A stretch of 64,000 nt of DNA from Atherix ibis (taxonomy: Eukaryota; Arthropoda; Insecta; Diptera; Athericidae). A program made the translations under genes and the position numbers. Positions within the stretch are counted from its first letter, which is position 1. Each line of letters starts with the position of its first letter. Positions 34,407 through 46,930 of this stretch are shown here, one piece after another. Location of the stretch: positions 2,007,811-2,071,810 of the forward strand of contig OY282605.1 of the NCBI GenBank assembly GCA_958298945.1, in the 5' to 3' direction. Under the pieces are notes generated by a model. It saw only the letters and a program-made list of their open reading frames with translations. It made no database searches and was not told the DNA's origin.

Positions 34407-37229
34407 TAGTTAGTAAGTTCTTTTAAAATCATGTTTAGGCATTGCTTCTTATAAATAAAGATAATATGAAGTCAGAAAGCACCTCTGTAATATCTGCTAT
34501 ATTTTCTGCATCTTAAAAACACTAATGTAAAATCTCTAGTCTGTCCTTATTTTATAGAATACTATTCTATATAAATAATGATCCGCAGAACTAAGTAGTT
34601 GCAATTTTCAATAATTATTCCACCGTAATATTCGTTTCGCCAAGAATACTCATCAGTTAACTCTCAATCTTCTTTTTAGACGTACTTTGGAAAATTATGC
34701 TTTATAAAATTAATTCAAAAAAAAAGTTTGTTATCTAAAAAAAACAAAATTTAAAAGTGATAATGTCTATTAAAGCCAGGCAAAGGATCTTAAACTAGAC
34801 AACTGCATGCTCAGGATGGGGCCGGTTGCATTTTCCACAAATATGCTTGAATAGATTTGGACTTTTAAAGAAAAAATAGATTACAGTAATTTTTTGAGTA
34901 TCTAATAATTAATAACTATATTACGGAAAAATTACGATACAACAGTAAGAAACACAAGAAAGCTACATAAAATGCTCACAATACATCAAAAGCAACATAA
35001 AATGCTCACAGCATATCAAAGTAGAGCGTTTTTCTAATATTCGAATCGTTGCCGAGAAAATGTAATATGATTTTTAAATTGAGTTCATACCACCCGCAAG
35101 ATATTTTGAAGGACACACCATCGGTTAAATTTGCAGTAGCAACAAATTTTATGATCCTTGAGTATAAAGATATGAATTCAATATTAACGACATAATACTA
35201 TGCTGATTTGATGAGTAATAATAGAAAGTTACGAAGGAGGAAAGAGTGTAGTTCGGGAATCTAAGAGGATAAAAATTACTAGTTTCTTTTTGAAGAATTC
35301 CAGGCAAACTCAGTTTTTAAGGTGCACTAGTTTTTATACAACAAATTTTTATAGTCTAAATCGTGTCCCGAATATAATTGATTTTAATGAAAAAGAGCCT
35401 TTATGAAAGAAATATGTAAAAGGACGAATATTTGAAATTATATAAATTTTTTGAAATAATTATAAACAAATAATAAAGTTTATTTGATATTGTTTTTTTA
35501 CATTTCTTCAGCGATAAATAAGTTACAAGCATCTGCAAAGAACAAAGATTTTAAATAACTTAAGCAACTAAAAAAAAAAAATATCAGTCATAAAAAGAAA
35601 ATAATAATAAAACTTACAGAGAGGGTATGAATATTGTATTTGCCAGACACTTAAATTAGATTTTCTTTATTATATTCAGTTATTCGTCTAAGATAATTAC
35701 ATATTTATTAGAAAGTTGAATCAATTTCAAAGTTGCCTGTTGAAAAAGAGTATCTTTTTTTTTTGTTCAATTTCAACGATATTGCGCTATTCTTGTTTGA
35801 TTGACAAGAAAAATAATAAAATTACTTAGACGCCTTTAGAAGTGGAGATCCCCATTTTTTGGAGATTTTCATGCAATGTCTTCGAAAACTTTCACAAACT
35901 GCAAATCAATTGACTATGGAAAAAGATACTTTTGATAGCGTCGTATTATAGTGCATCTCAAAAACAAATACAAGAATATCCGAAACACTTTGACTTCTCT
36001 GAGGGATTCCATCGTTTGGAAAATGGCATTGTTGTATTAGTGTAGCTTTCAATAGTACTTTTGAAAATGTTACGAAACACTTTTTATATCTTTTGTGCAC
36101 TTGAATCTTGGGTATTTTTCAGTTTCCATAGAAAGGAAAATATTTGCTATCCAAATATATGTATTCCCTTAACCTTTTGATAAGAGGAATACCCTTTTAC
36201 TATATAAAAAGAGCAATAATCGCTGCAAACAGGACACTTTGTTATAGAATAAAGTAAATTGAAAGTCACCAAGCCAGTCATTCTAACTTTAGCATATCAT
36301 CGTAGTCATACCAACCATATCAGCACAGTTCATTAATAGTTACTAGTCGTATCTTATATTAATACAATTTCTTCGTATATTCTCATAAAAGATAATCTAC
36401 TAACCTTTAACGTTTTTCATTTTTTTTTGTTGGAAATTATTACTATCTCTTTGATAAAATATCCTTTTATTATCATACCAGTCTAATTTCTTTTTTGCAA
36501 GACAACTTCTGTACTACTTTATAAAACCTTATGCAAAACTACAAAATTTCTCTTACTTTCAAATAAAATTAAAGTATTCTTAAATGAGTACAACTTATTT
36601 AATGTTTCTAAAATTAAAAAACTCTGAAACTAGTCTCCAACACAAGAATATTATATCAATAGATTGCTTATCATTAGCCTTAGTTCCTCGATGCTTCCGT
36701 AAACACTTACAAATTTCTAAGAACAGATGAAATCTTACTTAATTTTTCTTGCAGGATCTTCTTCACAAAAACGCACATGGATTAAATGCACCACGCCCCC
36801 TTTAAATGTGGTTAAGAATTCAGAAGGATTTTTGCTTAGATCCATGTTGATCAAGAACACTAAAGGACTAACAAGATTAAAGTCCTGTTCATCATTATGT
36901 TCGACCTTATACCAAAAAATTTCAAGTGAAATAGCTTAGACTTACTAAATAAGGTTCTGGTGGCTGTAAGCAGATGGCTGCGGATTTATTCCTGCATATT
37001 CTTAACGCCTGTTATCTTAGACCTCAAATCGGAAAATGGTTAACGTTTTTCAAAGTTGTACATAGTTTTGTACAAGGCTTCGGATGACCTTCTCTAATAA
37101 ATTTATTTACAAGTTCTGAATTTAAAGTAAACATTAAGTTTACTAGGAGTATGGTCAGTACTCAGAAAATATCTTATATTACTAGGTGTTCTCACACCTA
37201 CCATAACAACAAAATCATCATGTCTAAAC
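34407..37229. other. AT-rich region, no recognised gene
   Basis: Contains the second 57 bp repeat copy (35254-35310). A TATA-like CTATATAAAAAGAGC at 36203 is followed by a more mixed stretch to about 36330. Frames at 35906-36100 and 36727-36939 show no known domain. Confidence 0.5.
35254..35310 (+). repeat. 57 bp dispersed repeat, copy 2
   Basis: Direct-orientation partner of 32049-32105, with small indels in the A-run. Confidence 0.85.
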
Positions 37230-37379
37230 ATTAAGGGCGAAATGGAGACACCCAAAAACGTAAACTTCTCTATGGGAGGTGAAGGAGGAGAAAGAAGACA
37301 AAACGTCACAAAAATAATTAGATATAGAAATATTTTTTTAAAACTATTTAAGCAATTCGGTGAAGTGATCCTTGTACTG

Positions 37380-38380
37380 CCCAAAATAGAGATATACCGA
37401 CCGATTTCTCTACTACCCAAAATGGAGATCTTCGATCAAAGAAAGATATCTTATCCTAACTCATCAGTTTGGCTTCAGAAAAAAACACTCCACTATAGTT
37501 CAAGTACATAGAATTACAAATAAAGTGGAATAAGCACTAGAAGAGTAAAAATATGTGCCCAGAAATCTTCCTGAATGTTGCACAAGCAAGCATTTTAGAA
37601 CATAAAGGGCTTATCTACAAACTGTATAGATATGTCCTAAAACAATTCTTTGAATTTCCCTCTTCATATATTTTGGAGAGATAGTTTAGAATCAGATATG
37701 GCCAAGCATATTCTGACTTAAAAGATATAAAAGCAGGAACAACTCAAGAGAGCATACTAGGCCCTCTTCTACACTTATTATATACAAGATACATTCAACA
37801 AAATAGCAATGCAATAGTACTGGTAGATTCATCTATTGAAAGAGCCAATAAAAAACTGCAGGATGCTTTAAATAAGGTCAACAACTGAACGAACCTATGA
37901 CACATTAAGCTAAATGAGCGCTTATTATCTTTACTTATAGAAAATTCGATCCTGTATATACAATTTTATTATTAAAGGACAAATGTCAATACAGCTAAGT
38001 ATCTTGGTATGATCTGTGCTACCAAACTTAAGTGGAAGAGGCATATAAAAAAGAAAAAAGGAATAACTCAACAATAAATATAGAACATTGTATGGCTGCT
38101 GGGAAGAACTTCTCTGCTCTCAATGTAGAATAAAATCCTAATTTATAACTAAATACTTAAGCCAGTTTGGATACACGTATATGGTATCGAACTATGAGGT
38201 TGTACCAGCAAGCACAGTATAGAGATAATACAAAAGTACCAAAATAAAGTACTATGCAGGATAGTAAATTCTCCATGGTACATAAGAAATAAAGGTATCC
38301 AACGTGATTTGCAAAGTAATTCTGTTTGTGATAAAATTAAAAAAAGAGCTATTAAAGTAGAGTAGCAGCTGCGAAGACAA
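37380..38380 (+). pseudogene. Jockey-like non-LTR retrotransposon RT remnant
   Basis: RT blocks appear in order over shifting frames. YRPISLLPKMEIF at 37396; HQFGFRKKHSTIVQVHRITNK at 37461-37522; an ESILGPLLHLLYTRYIQ block at 37750-37800 (normally QGSILGPLL); LVDSSIERANKKLQDALNKV at 37820-37885; KYLGM...KLKWKRHIKKK at 37995-38055; YQNKVLCRIVNSPWYIRNKG at 38232-38292; IQRDLQSNSVCDKIKKRAIKV to 38360. The FADD catalytic box expected just before LVDSSIE has been lost by a short deletion. Endonuclease and gag-like regions were not recognised upstream. Ends near 38380. Confidence 0.88.
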
Positions 38381-38910
38381 TTGTCCTAAACAAGTCTTCA
38401 AATTTGTGACTACATTTAAGGAAAGATAAGTCTTTAGTCGATTTTAACTAAAATTGCTCATAGCCCATTACAGGGAGGTGTTTTTAGTAGGTAAGGATCC
38501 CATACTATTAAGAGGAGTTCTGTTAATATCTTTTGAGATTTTCACCTATCTAGAGGAAAAGAAAACTACGCAAAAAATAGAAATAGATAATGAGGAAGAA
38601 GGTACTAAAATTAAAAAGGCCGAATATTTGAAAAATTTTAAAATATTATAACAAAAAAAGAAGAGAAAGAAAAATTTTATACAACAAAAAAACTTAACCA
38701 AAATAAATCAAATATTTATATATGCTCGAGTCCTGCAAGAAAGAAAGGAGAAAAGAAGGCCGTTGACTTAGCTGTTCCGTCTCTTCCTGGCCATTTCTCA
38801 AATCCTGGCTTTGGCACTTTTTAGCGAAATAATTTTGAAGTGCCCTAATATGCAGACGATGATTCCTCTTATCAAAATATTAAGGGGTTAAGGTTCCTGT
38901 TAGCTACTTA
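38381..38910. other. Spacer downstream of the jockey remnant
   Basis: A Lys/Glu-rich frame at 38454-38651 follows the RT end, with A-rich DNA beyond. This could be the eroded 3' end of the retrotransposon, but no clear tail was seen. Confidence 0.4.
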
Positions 38911-38959
38911 ATGAACGCTTCTACTTAAAAGATGATCCCTCTTAAGTAGAAGCGTTCAT
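38911..38959. repeat. 18 bp perfect inverted repeat
   Basis: ATGAACGCTTCTACTTAA at 38911-38928 is exactly complemented at 38942-38959, with a 13-base loop. Outside it, GGTTCC (38891-38896) and GGAACC (38985-38990) extend the fold in an interrupted way. Confidence 0.9.
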
Positions 38960-39242
38960 TTAGGACCGAATACCTATGGGTAGAAGGAACCCTAAATAAA
39001 AATGTCTATTTAGATAAACATTATTTTAGTTCATATATTTATACTCTATTTATAATTTTATAAAAGTATTTTAGGTATAAATGTTATATAAAATAGTTTC
39101 CATTTTCTATTTATTTTTAACAGTCAATTTTTAAGTTGTATTGTTCCCTAACTAAAGAAAAATATTTACAAGCAAATTAAGGTTAGAGCAATTCTTTTGC
39201 AAAATTATGTATATAAAATTATAACAGGAGTATAGCATTACA

Positions 39243-39305
39243 TATCTATCGTGAAGTGATTTCGTAATAGTTTCCTTACGAAATTACTTCCCCATCAACC
39301 CAATA
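39243..39305. repeat. Two M2-like ends joined head to head
   Basis: GAAGTGATTTCGTAA and TTACGAAATTACTTC are near-complementary 15-base arms around TAGTTTCC. The right side continues CCCATCAACCCA, as M2 ends do. It looks like an M2 element reduced to its two ends, next to the truncated M2 copy 2. Confidence 0.6.
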
Positions 39306-39316
39306 GTTTATTTATT

Positions 39317-40011
39317 GGCCTTTTTTCTTTAAGTGAATCATTCATTTTGTCCAACTGATGATAGTACACTTCAGAACTGATCATTGTGTTATTCGGTAGA
39401 AGCTCAAAATAAACGATTCCTTTGAAATCCCACCAAACAGATAGCATAACCTTTTTTTGATGAATATTGCCTTTCGAAGTGCTCTGAGCCGGTTCATCTT
39501 TTCTACTCTAGGATCTTTTACGCTTAGCATTATTGTAGACAACCCATTTCTCGTTCTCAGTGATAATACGGTACAATAATGGATCCTTTTCTTGGCGTTT
39601 GAGAAGCAAATCATAAACGTCAATGCGACGGCACAAATTTTTTTCCGTAAGAAGATGAGGAACCCATATGCCGAGCTTTAAGATTAAAGCGAGCTGTTTC
39701 AAATGATCATGAACTGTCGAATTCGATAAATTTAATCTTTCAGCGATCTTAAGAATTGTTATTCGCCGATTTGCAACAATTAATGCTTTTATTGTGTTTT
39801 TGTCAGCTTCAACAAATCTTACAGAACGTGGTGCATCTTCGAGATCAAAATAGGCGGATCGAAATTTTGCAAACCAGTTTTAGCATTGGCGCTCACTTAA
39901 CACATCTTCTTCATACACATCGGATAATTTTTTTCTTACTTGAACAGCATTTTTATCTTTTCTATAGTAAAAAGGTAAAATATGCCGAAAATGCTGTTTT
40001 TCACTTTCCAT
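39317..40011 (-). pseudogene. M2 copy 2 transposase, N-terminal two thirds
   Basis: ATG at 40011 starts MESEKQHFRHILPFYYRKDK. The paired helix-turn-helix region is well preserved (NTIKALIVANRRITILKIAE, STVHDHL), with one in-frame stop after SERQC. The linker IWVPHLLTEKNL follows, and the first catalytic motif reads ITENEKWVVYNN instead of ITGDEKWVVYNN, so Asp has become Asn. Frameshifts follow after NAKRKRS. The overlapping plus-strand frames at 39756-40296 are shadows. Confidence 0.88.
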
Positions 40012-40193
40012 ATTAAAAAGGGTATCAACCAAAAACTACTGTGCAGAATCAATCAAATTTTTTCACAAGTAAGCCTTGCTATATCAGCTGTCAGAATACA
40101 TATAATCATTTGGCTTAAATATGAAGTTGGTTGTAAAAAAATACAGTTAAATCCTGTGTTGGGAAAAAACGAAATTACTTTCCAGACAACCCA
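39317..40193 (-). mobile_element. M2 copy 2: mellifera-type mariner, 3' truncated
   Basis: Reads right to left. The 5' end at 40193 shows TGGGTTGTCTGGAAAGTAAT followed by the same leader as M2 copy 1. The element breaks off at about 39317, in the codons for LKEKRP, before the second catalytic Asp, and meets the head-to-head M2 ends at 39243-39305. Confidence 0.88.
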
Positions 40194-40195
40194 TT

Positions 40196-42508
40196 ACTTT
40201 GCTGTCTATAATAAATTCAGAACGTTTGTCTGGCAGTCGAAGTACTTGGAGGGAAAAAGCGCTCTAAAAGTTGACAAGCAGGTGGTGAAGCTATAAACTC
40301 TACAAGCGATTTACAGACTGAAGTAGAGTAAAAATCTAGTATTTTACTGATTTTGCTGGAATTGTGCCGTTTTTTCAATATTGGTCCACAATTTTTTTTT
40401 GCTTATGGAAGTTTGTCCGCCATAGTAGAAAAGTGGAGAATATTTTGTAGATATTACCCATCTATGTAATTTATCTGTAATTACTAGAGCCTTTTTGCGT
40501 ATATGACCAATAATAAACAGGCACCAGTTTGGCACTGATTTACTCTCCTGTACCAGGATGACACTCAGTTAAAAAACCGAAGACAAAATTTAATTGTTTT
40601 TTTTTCTATTAAATAAATATTTACACAAATTTGAAAGACATTAATTTTTTTAAATTTTACAATGCATGACACTCAATTTAATTTTCATAAAAGTCCAGTC
40701 AAAGTAAGTTAATTTGTTCATTGTCTCGATAATCTTCAGCATAAAAGATGATGCCAAATTATGATAGATACAATCTGAACAACTGAAAATGAATAAATTA
40801 ACATTGACCTATAAATCGAAATCATAAGCTCATCGAAAATCATAAACCATCTGTTGGATGTTCTTGTCTTGTAACCTTTTCATATGTTAATGACATCGAT
40901 TTCACCAAAAATGATAACATTCCCGATGGTGAACGAAAGGTTATATGTTTAACAATAATACCAATAATAGGGATTGATTGAAATCGGGTAGAAATGACAG
41001 AAAAATGAAAGAAAATCAAAATCAGGAAAAAAAATTCATAACGTCTTAAATTGATCTGATCTATTTGACGAATGGAATAAACCCGAATATCGTTGCTGGA
41101 CCAGAAACGAAAAGGAATCTCGTTGACGAATTATTATAGATTTGGTCACTTGTTGAATTGGTTGCGGCCACACACATTCATTGGCCGATATTTTGGCTTC
41201 GAATCAGCTCCGATGACTTCCACATTATCTGATGATTTTTGCATGAATGGACGTAATGCGCGTCTAATTAGAGCTTATCAGAAATGCCTAAGTCTAGACA
41301 CAAGCCATAAATAATCGGTAATCAATCTTTCATTGAAGAGCTGGTAAACATTAATCATTCATTGGATACAGATTGTTTGAGAATGTCAAATATAATAGGT
41401 GTGATTCACTAACCATCCTTAATGAACACCTGAATCTGGATAGCCTGACCAAGCATAGATATCTGCTACCTTTAGGCACATCTGAGGAAAAAAAGGCAGG
41501 CAATAAATTAGTTTTGTGTAAAATGTAGTGTTTTGATTTGCTTAAGTGCCTTCTATTTGGTCGTGCATAAAGATAAATCCGAAGGCAACTTAACCTAGAC
41601 AGAAACGATAGGCTTACTTGCCCAAATGTATATAGTTACTTCCTCCATCTTCTATCGTTCACACACCATCCTCATCACAGCTCCACCATTCCTAAATCGT
41701 CCTGTCAGTGAGCCAATGCAGTATTCGTCAAAGTCTAAACGTTCAAGATAGCTGGGGAGTCTCGTTGGCACGCAGGGACGATGGAGATATATTGACTCTA
41801 ATTTAATAATTTACATCCTTCGATCAATTTTGATGCCATAGCCTAAGGCGAAAGATTGATTTTCCCATCGTTTGTGAAGAAAAATCGTCCTTGACGAAAA
41901 ATCGTAGGTTATTTATCTTCGATTGGGACAAGAATCCAAACGTATCGTTGTAGACGAAAGCGTCCCATTGGAATATTCTTCCTGCAAATTGTTGCATTTT
42001 TATGGTTCACATCCTTATATAAACATATATAGTCGGCTATAGCTATGAAATATTTGGATGATTTTTCGTTGTAACATTCTAACGAATACAAGTATGATTG
42101 ACGATATCCGGACATGGTAAAAATATTTGAATATTGAACCCAATTTTTTATAAAATTTTCCGACTTTTATTGATAACATATTGAAAAAAAAATTTTAACA
42201 ATAAATTTTTATTATTTTTAAATACAATAAAATAATTTTCAGATAATTCGGAATTTTTTTTCTTCTTACCTTAAACCATTTCTAAGAATGAGTAAAGATT
42301 TTTTGAGAAGTATTTCCTGTATAAAGGATTTTTCCCGATAAAAAATATCTTAATTTTTACTAAATAAGTTCCTATTTACGGCTTTAAAGATAAATTAACT
42401 AAAATTTATTTTTGTTCGCTTGGGACCATTCCTTTTAATATAATTAAAAACTCTTCTTTGACGAACATTTGACATGGAACTTTCGAAAGATCGGAAAGGA
42501 TTCAAATG
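40196..42508. other. Region without a recognised gene
   Basis: AT-rich with two more balanced patches: 40840-41340, including a 73-codon frame at 41093-41314 (MLDQKRKGISLTNYYRFGHL...) that I cannot assign, and 41560-41960. No repeat family recognised. Confidence 0.45.
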
Positions 42509-42510
42509 TA

Positions 42511-43400
42511 TAGGGTTTTCCAAAAGGAGTGATATAATTTCTTTTAAAAAAAAACACACTAATTGTTAGGGAAATTCAAATATTTTTTATTTAATGTAAA
42601 GTACAATCGATACAATTAAGTTCTGAATAAAACGTCATTCAAATGGCCTTCACGACTTCTTTTGCAGGAACGAATTCGATGAGCCCAATTTTCGAGCACT
42701 TTTTCCAATAAATCAAGTCGTATGTCATGAAAAGCACGTTTAATATTGACTTCTAAAGCTTGAAGAGATTCTGGTTTATTGCTAAAGACCAATGACTTCA
42801 AATAACCCCACAAGAAATAGTCTGATGGTGTTAAATCACAACTTCTTGGAGGCCATTCAATGTCACAATTTCTTGAAATAATTGAATCTCCAAACTTTTC
42901 TCGCAATAATTAGGTTGTTGCACGTACTGTGTGGCACGGAGTCCCGTCTTCTTCCAATTTCGGCCATAAAAAGTTGGTTATCATCGATCTATACCGCTCT
43001 CCATTGACAGTAACGGTGTTACCAGCTTCATTTCGAAAGAAGTACGAACCGATGATTCCATCAGACCAAAAACCACACCAAACTGTCAATTTAGGTGAAT
43101 GTAATGGGTGTTCATGAATAATTTGTGAATTTTCTTCGCACCAGAATCGAAAATTTTGTTTATTTACCGTACCACTCAGATGAAAGTGAGCCTCAAAAAG
43201 CGCACGAAAAGTTGCAATTGGAGAACGATTATTTTGAAAATGAAATTGAATAATTTGTAAACATTGTTCTTGCATATTTCTCTCTACTATAAAATTGTAA
43301 ACATTGCTGAATACAACGAAAAACAAATAATAGACCATGACATATTACAAATGGCCGAAACGTCACTTAGAAATCATATTATTGTTATTGGCAAACCCTA
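42511..43400 (-). mobile_element. M5 copy with terminal inverted repeats
   Basis: Ends read TAGGGTTTTCCAA at 42511 and, on the other strand, TAGGGTTTGCCAA at 43400, with TA on both outer sides (42509-42510, 43401-43402). Length is 890 bp. Internal deletion has removed roughly a hundred codons near the N-terminus. It is the only M5 copy here with visible ends and so defines the family's termini. Confidence 0.85.
42616..43275 (-). pseudogene. M5 DD41D transposase, internally deleted, one stop
   Basis: ATG at 43275 opens MQEQCLQIIQFHFQNNRSP, the start of the DNA-binding region. After ATFRAL the frame jumps to EAHFHLSGTVNKQNFRFW, losing the rest of the DNA-binding domain and the first catalytic Asp. 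It then runs on without frameshift through KLTVWCGFWSDGIIGSYFF and VNGERYRSMITNF to EEDGTPCHTVRATT, where a single TAA (42910-42912) interrupts. It continues LLREKFGDSIISRN, CDLTPSDYFLWGYLKSL and ends HLNDVLFRT at 42619. The second and third Asp are 41 residues apart. Confidence 0.92.
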
Positions 43401-45429
43401 TACATACAAAGTCTGGGCAAAAATTTAGTGCGGTCTGATATTACTCTGGACTTTTTCACCATAAAATTTTTATGTTAGTCTTTCCTAAACATGCAGTACA
43501 TGTTTTAACTAATTTTTGGAGCGCTGAGAAGAAGTGGAATGGGAAGCTCGCTCAGGGAAACCTTTAACTAGAAATATAATGGAAATATAGATCACTCGTT
43601 CTTATGAAATCAGACCATCGATCAACATTATAGCTAATAAGTAAATTTTAGAAACAGGGTTTTATGCGTCAGATCAAACATTACAGAGACTTGGAAACTT
43701 CAACATGACAGTGCTTATTTGTCAAACGATCATCTTACTATGACGCCCTTTATCATCTCTCAAAAATGACGTCATCTTCATACTGGCATCTATAGGACTG
43801 TAAACCTTTTAAAGTGACATTAACTTGGGTCTGGCGATAACATCTAGAGTACTGTAAGCGAAAAGCTGAACGCAAATCCAACTGAAGTTTTTCACCTCAG
43901 CTACGAAGACTAGAAGCAACGCCTCTACCGACGTACAGCTGCGCAATAGAACTACTTTGACAGGTACAGCATCTTATTAATTTTCTGTTATACCTCATAT
44001 AATTGGTAAATAAATATTTATCCTTATTGACAATAGCCTAAATAAAAAAAATTGTCATCTGATTTCAGATAAATAAAATTGTAAATTACAATTTGTAAAG
44101 ACAAATTTTCAACATCATAACAAATGACACTTAATATCCTTAGCAATTTATAGACAAATAAAATGCTCCTTCCACACATTGAGTCAACTCAACAACCCCT
44201 ACAAAACTCCGGGAATGGAAAAACTTCCCAGAATCCCAGATTGATCGTACACTAAACCACGATTATGTTTTTAGTAGTTAATCTCATCCTTTAGGCCATT
44301 TTTGTGGGGTTTTCTAAGCTCTCTTTTCAACCACATGCTCCGTAAAATTTAACAATCTCGGACTTTTCCCAGTAACTAACTATTAACCAGTTTAATAACG
44401 CTAACCCACACTAAGCACGAAGTTCCCAAATGGCCTCACTCATAATCATGGCGCTGCGCATTGGTCTCTGGCTGTTGTTTCAAAGACCTCACATATAAAT
44501 AAGCAAATAAACAAATTGTCAACATCAAAAATAAACTTCAATTTTGTCCAGACCTAAGAAAATAATGTTGATTGTTGCTTAAAAAAAATTTTAATTTCAA
44601 TTTGGTGGTGCTCCCTTTATCCATAACTTATATATATCTCGTTATAAAAAATTTTCAGTCACGATCAGCCTATTACTATAATCTTCTTGTTAGAAAACTC
44701 TGCTCTGTTACTTTCCGTATAAACTTTAATCGGCATTTAAAGAGAAATTGGCAAAGGTAGAGAAACGTCAATGGGTGTTCAATCTCACATGTCCCACTCC
44801 ATCATAAAATCTGCTTGCTACAATATTTTTGTAGTTACTGCAGATATGATCAATTTTTATCCCTTCGTATACCATCTAAATTTTTGGTAAAACCAATTTT
44901 CGATCTGATCTAGGGGGAACTCTCAAACCCGTATTTTCAGTTTTAATTATTCGCCACATTTTCTTAGTACTGAAAACTTGAAAAATTTATTAAAATTCTT
45001 ACAGTGCAGTTAATTTACTATAGTTAATCAAATCCTAGGTGCGATGATAATCACCAGATACAATAGATAAAGTTCGCATATATTCGGAATTTTCCAACAA
45101 TCTTAATCTTCTCATTCTTCTTAGTCCTATTATAGTAGTCACCAGTAATATTTGTTTGCGTTTGCTTCAATTTCTGTAATTAGTAATGGAAAAATTCTCA
45201 TGTTTACCTCAAGTTTCTTGTCAACCCAGAATCGAAATAAAACGAGACCCACACAAGAGGAGCTCCAATTTTTTCCGATTACAAATCAATAAGTTTACGT
45301 TTACTTAATAGACACAACCTCGTATATGAGCACGAACATCTTTTGAGGCAGGAAGCAGAAAAAAAATTTATATTCGAACGAATTAACCTGGGGCTGATAC
45401 AGGTAATATGATGTGATCCATATTGGATA

Positions 45430-46330
45430 ATATCTAAACTAATCTGAACGTGTGTTCGTGTGCGGGGGTGTGAGGGTGGTAGCTGGTTTGTTTATGTGTG
45501 TAATAAGATTCCTTCGATTTGTGTGCATGCAAGCGTTTCCGTGCAGATAACAAGATAAGATGGAACCATTTACGATCGTAATGAGGAACCTTATTAAAGT
45601 CGTCACTATCGTTTCTCCTCAGGCTTTCATCTTCGTTGCCATCAACATGGTGTTCATCGTATTGCCATTATGTTGTTTCGGCTTCTTGTCAAAAGCGTTC
45701 CTTATGCCCTGCCCTTGCAGCTATTCCGATAGTCTTCATCATCATCCTCATCATCATTGGATAGCATAGCACATAATTTTCTAGTCTCTAAATTTGTCCC
45801 TTACGATTGCTGTTAGTAATATTTAATCAAACAATTTCGTTAACCATATGTCGCAGGTAACGTGCCTATTCCAATCCAAACGGGAAGGTAATTGTAGAGG
45901 TGGTGGTACATTCGGCGAATCCGAATTTAGACGTTGATGTTTAAACCGAAGACGATTATGTCGATGCGGGGATGGTGTTGCCATGCTAGATGCGATATGT
46001 GAGTTCCTTCTTCATTCTGTGAGTCCCCAACTCACTCCTGCCACATAATCAAGATTTACCAGCACATTGAAATCGGAAGCATACTCGTACATATGTGTTT
46101 GGGGAAAAAGTTCATTAATTCGCAAGAGAAGCGAAAGACTGCGACCCGACCTAATAGAATAAATGAGTTCGTAGGTGGATTACTGAGTGAATCTGATTGT
46201 CTGCCAGCCCAGCATTTGCGAACATTTTTGTCCACCTTTCCAAGTACATATCGCTACTTTCCGATTCATGCATAGTCGTCTACGTTTCCATGCCTGCTTA
46301 CGTAGGGATTTTCATCTGTAACGACATCAA
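45430..46330. other. GC-richer island, possible regulatory or exon-bearing DNA
   Basis: Contains GT-rich DNA at 45445-45500, GATA-type words (GATAACAAGATAAGATGG at 45546) and short frames at 45560-45769 and 46093-46275. The first frame (MEPFTIVMRNLIKVV...) is hydrophobic in the middle and His-rich at the end. Neither is recognisable. The composition differs from the AT-rich flanks, but no splice-bounded exon is convincing. Confidence 0.25.
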
Positions 46331-46602
46331 TAATGCATAAATTTGTATTCGGAACCCGTCAGCCCGAAACACACTTAAGTGGATTATTATTTGGGGCGCA
46401 ATGTTCCTTTTCTCAGATAACAATCGATTTTCCCTACTAAATTCAATTGTTGTTGTTTTCCGTATCGACAATCTCTGATATCATGTGATAACCATTCTGG
46501 TTATTTCTAAGACATTATACTTGTGTGCCCACACTCAGCGCCACCGTTTCTCTCAGATTAGATTCTTAAAATATTTCCCATTTTTTAAGTACACCCCCCA
46601 CT

Positions 46603-46613
46603 CCCCCCCCCCC
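46603..46613. repeat. C homopolymer in a C-rich patch
   Basis: Eleven consecutive C after ACACCCCCCACT. Simple sequence. Confidence 0.9.
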
Positions 46614-46930
46614 ACAACGTTACTTTATTTATAAGATCAATTTTATAGAAATACCTGCACTAACTTATATTTTAACAACTGAAGGCTCGCCATAAAAGCA
46701 CAACCGTCAGTTTTTTTTTTTTGTTCAATATTTGCAATATGCTCTAGGACGTTTATTGTATTTCCGATATTTTCTATGACAGCACTTGTCCTTCTTTTTC
46801 TTGGTTTTCCTATTAAAAAACGCTAGAAATTTGATACTACCGCTAAGTCCTTTCAGGTCGAGGGTAGATTTTCAAATTCTCCACCTTTTAGCTGTTCAGA
46901 AAATTCTTCGAACACCCTTCATTATCATCG

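Noticed and set aside
36120..36330. Possible LTR or promoter (TATA-like CTATATAAAAAGAGC)
   Set aside because: No partner LTR, primer-binding site or gag/pol text nearby. TATA-like words are expected in AT-rich DNA.
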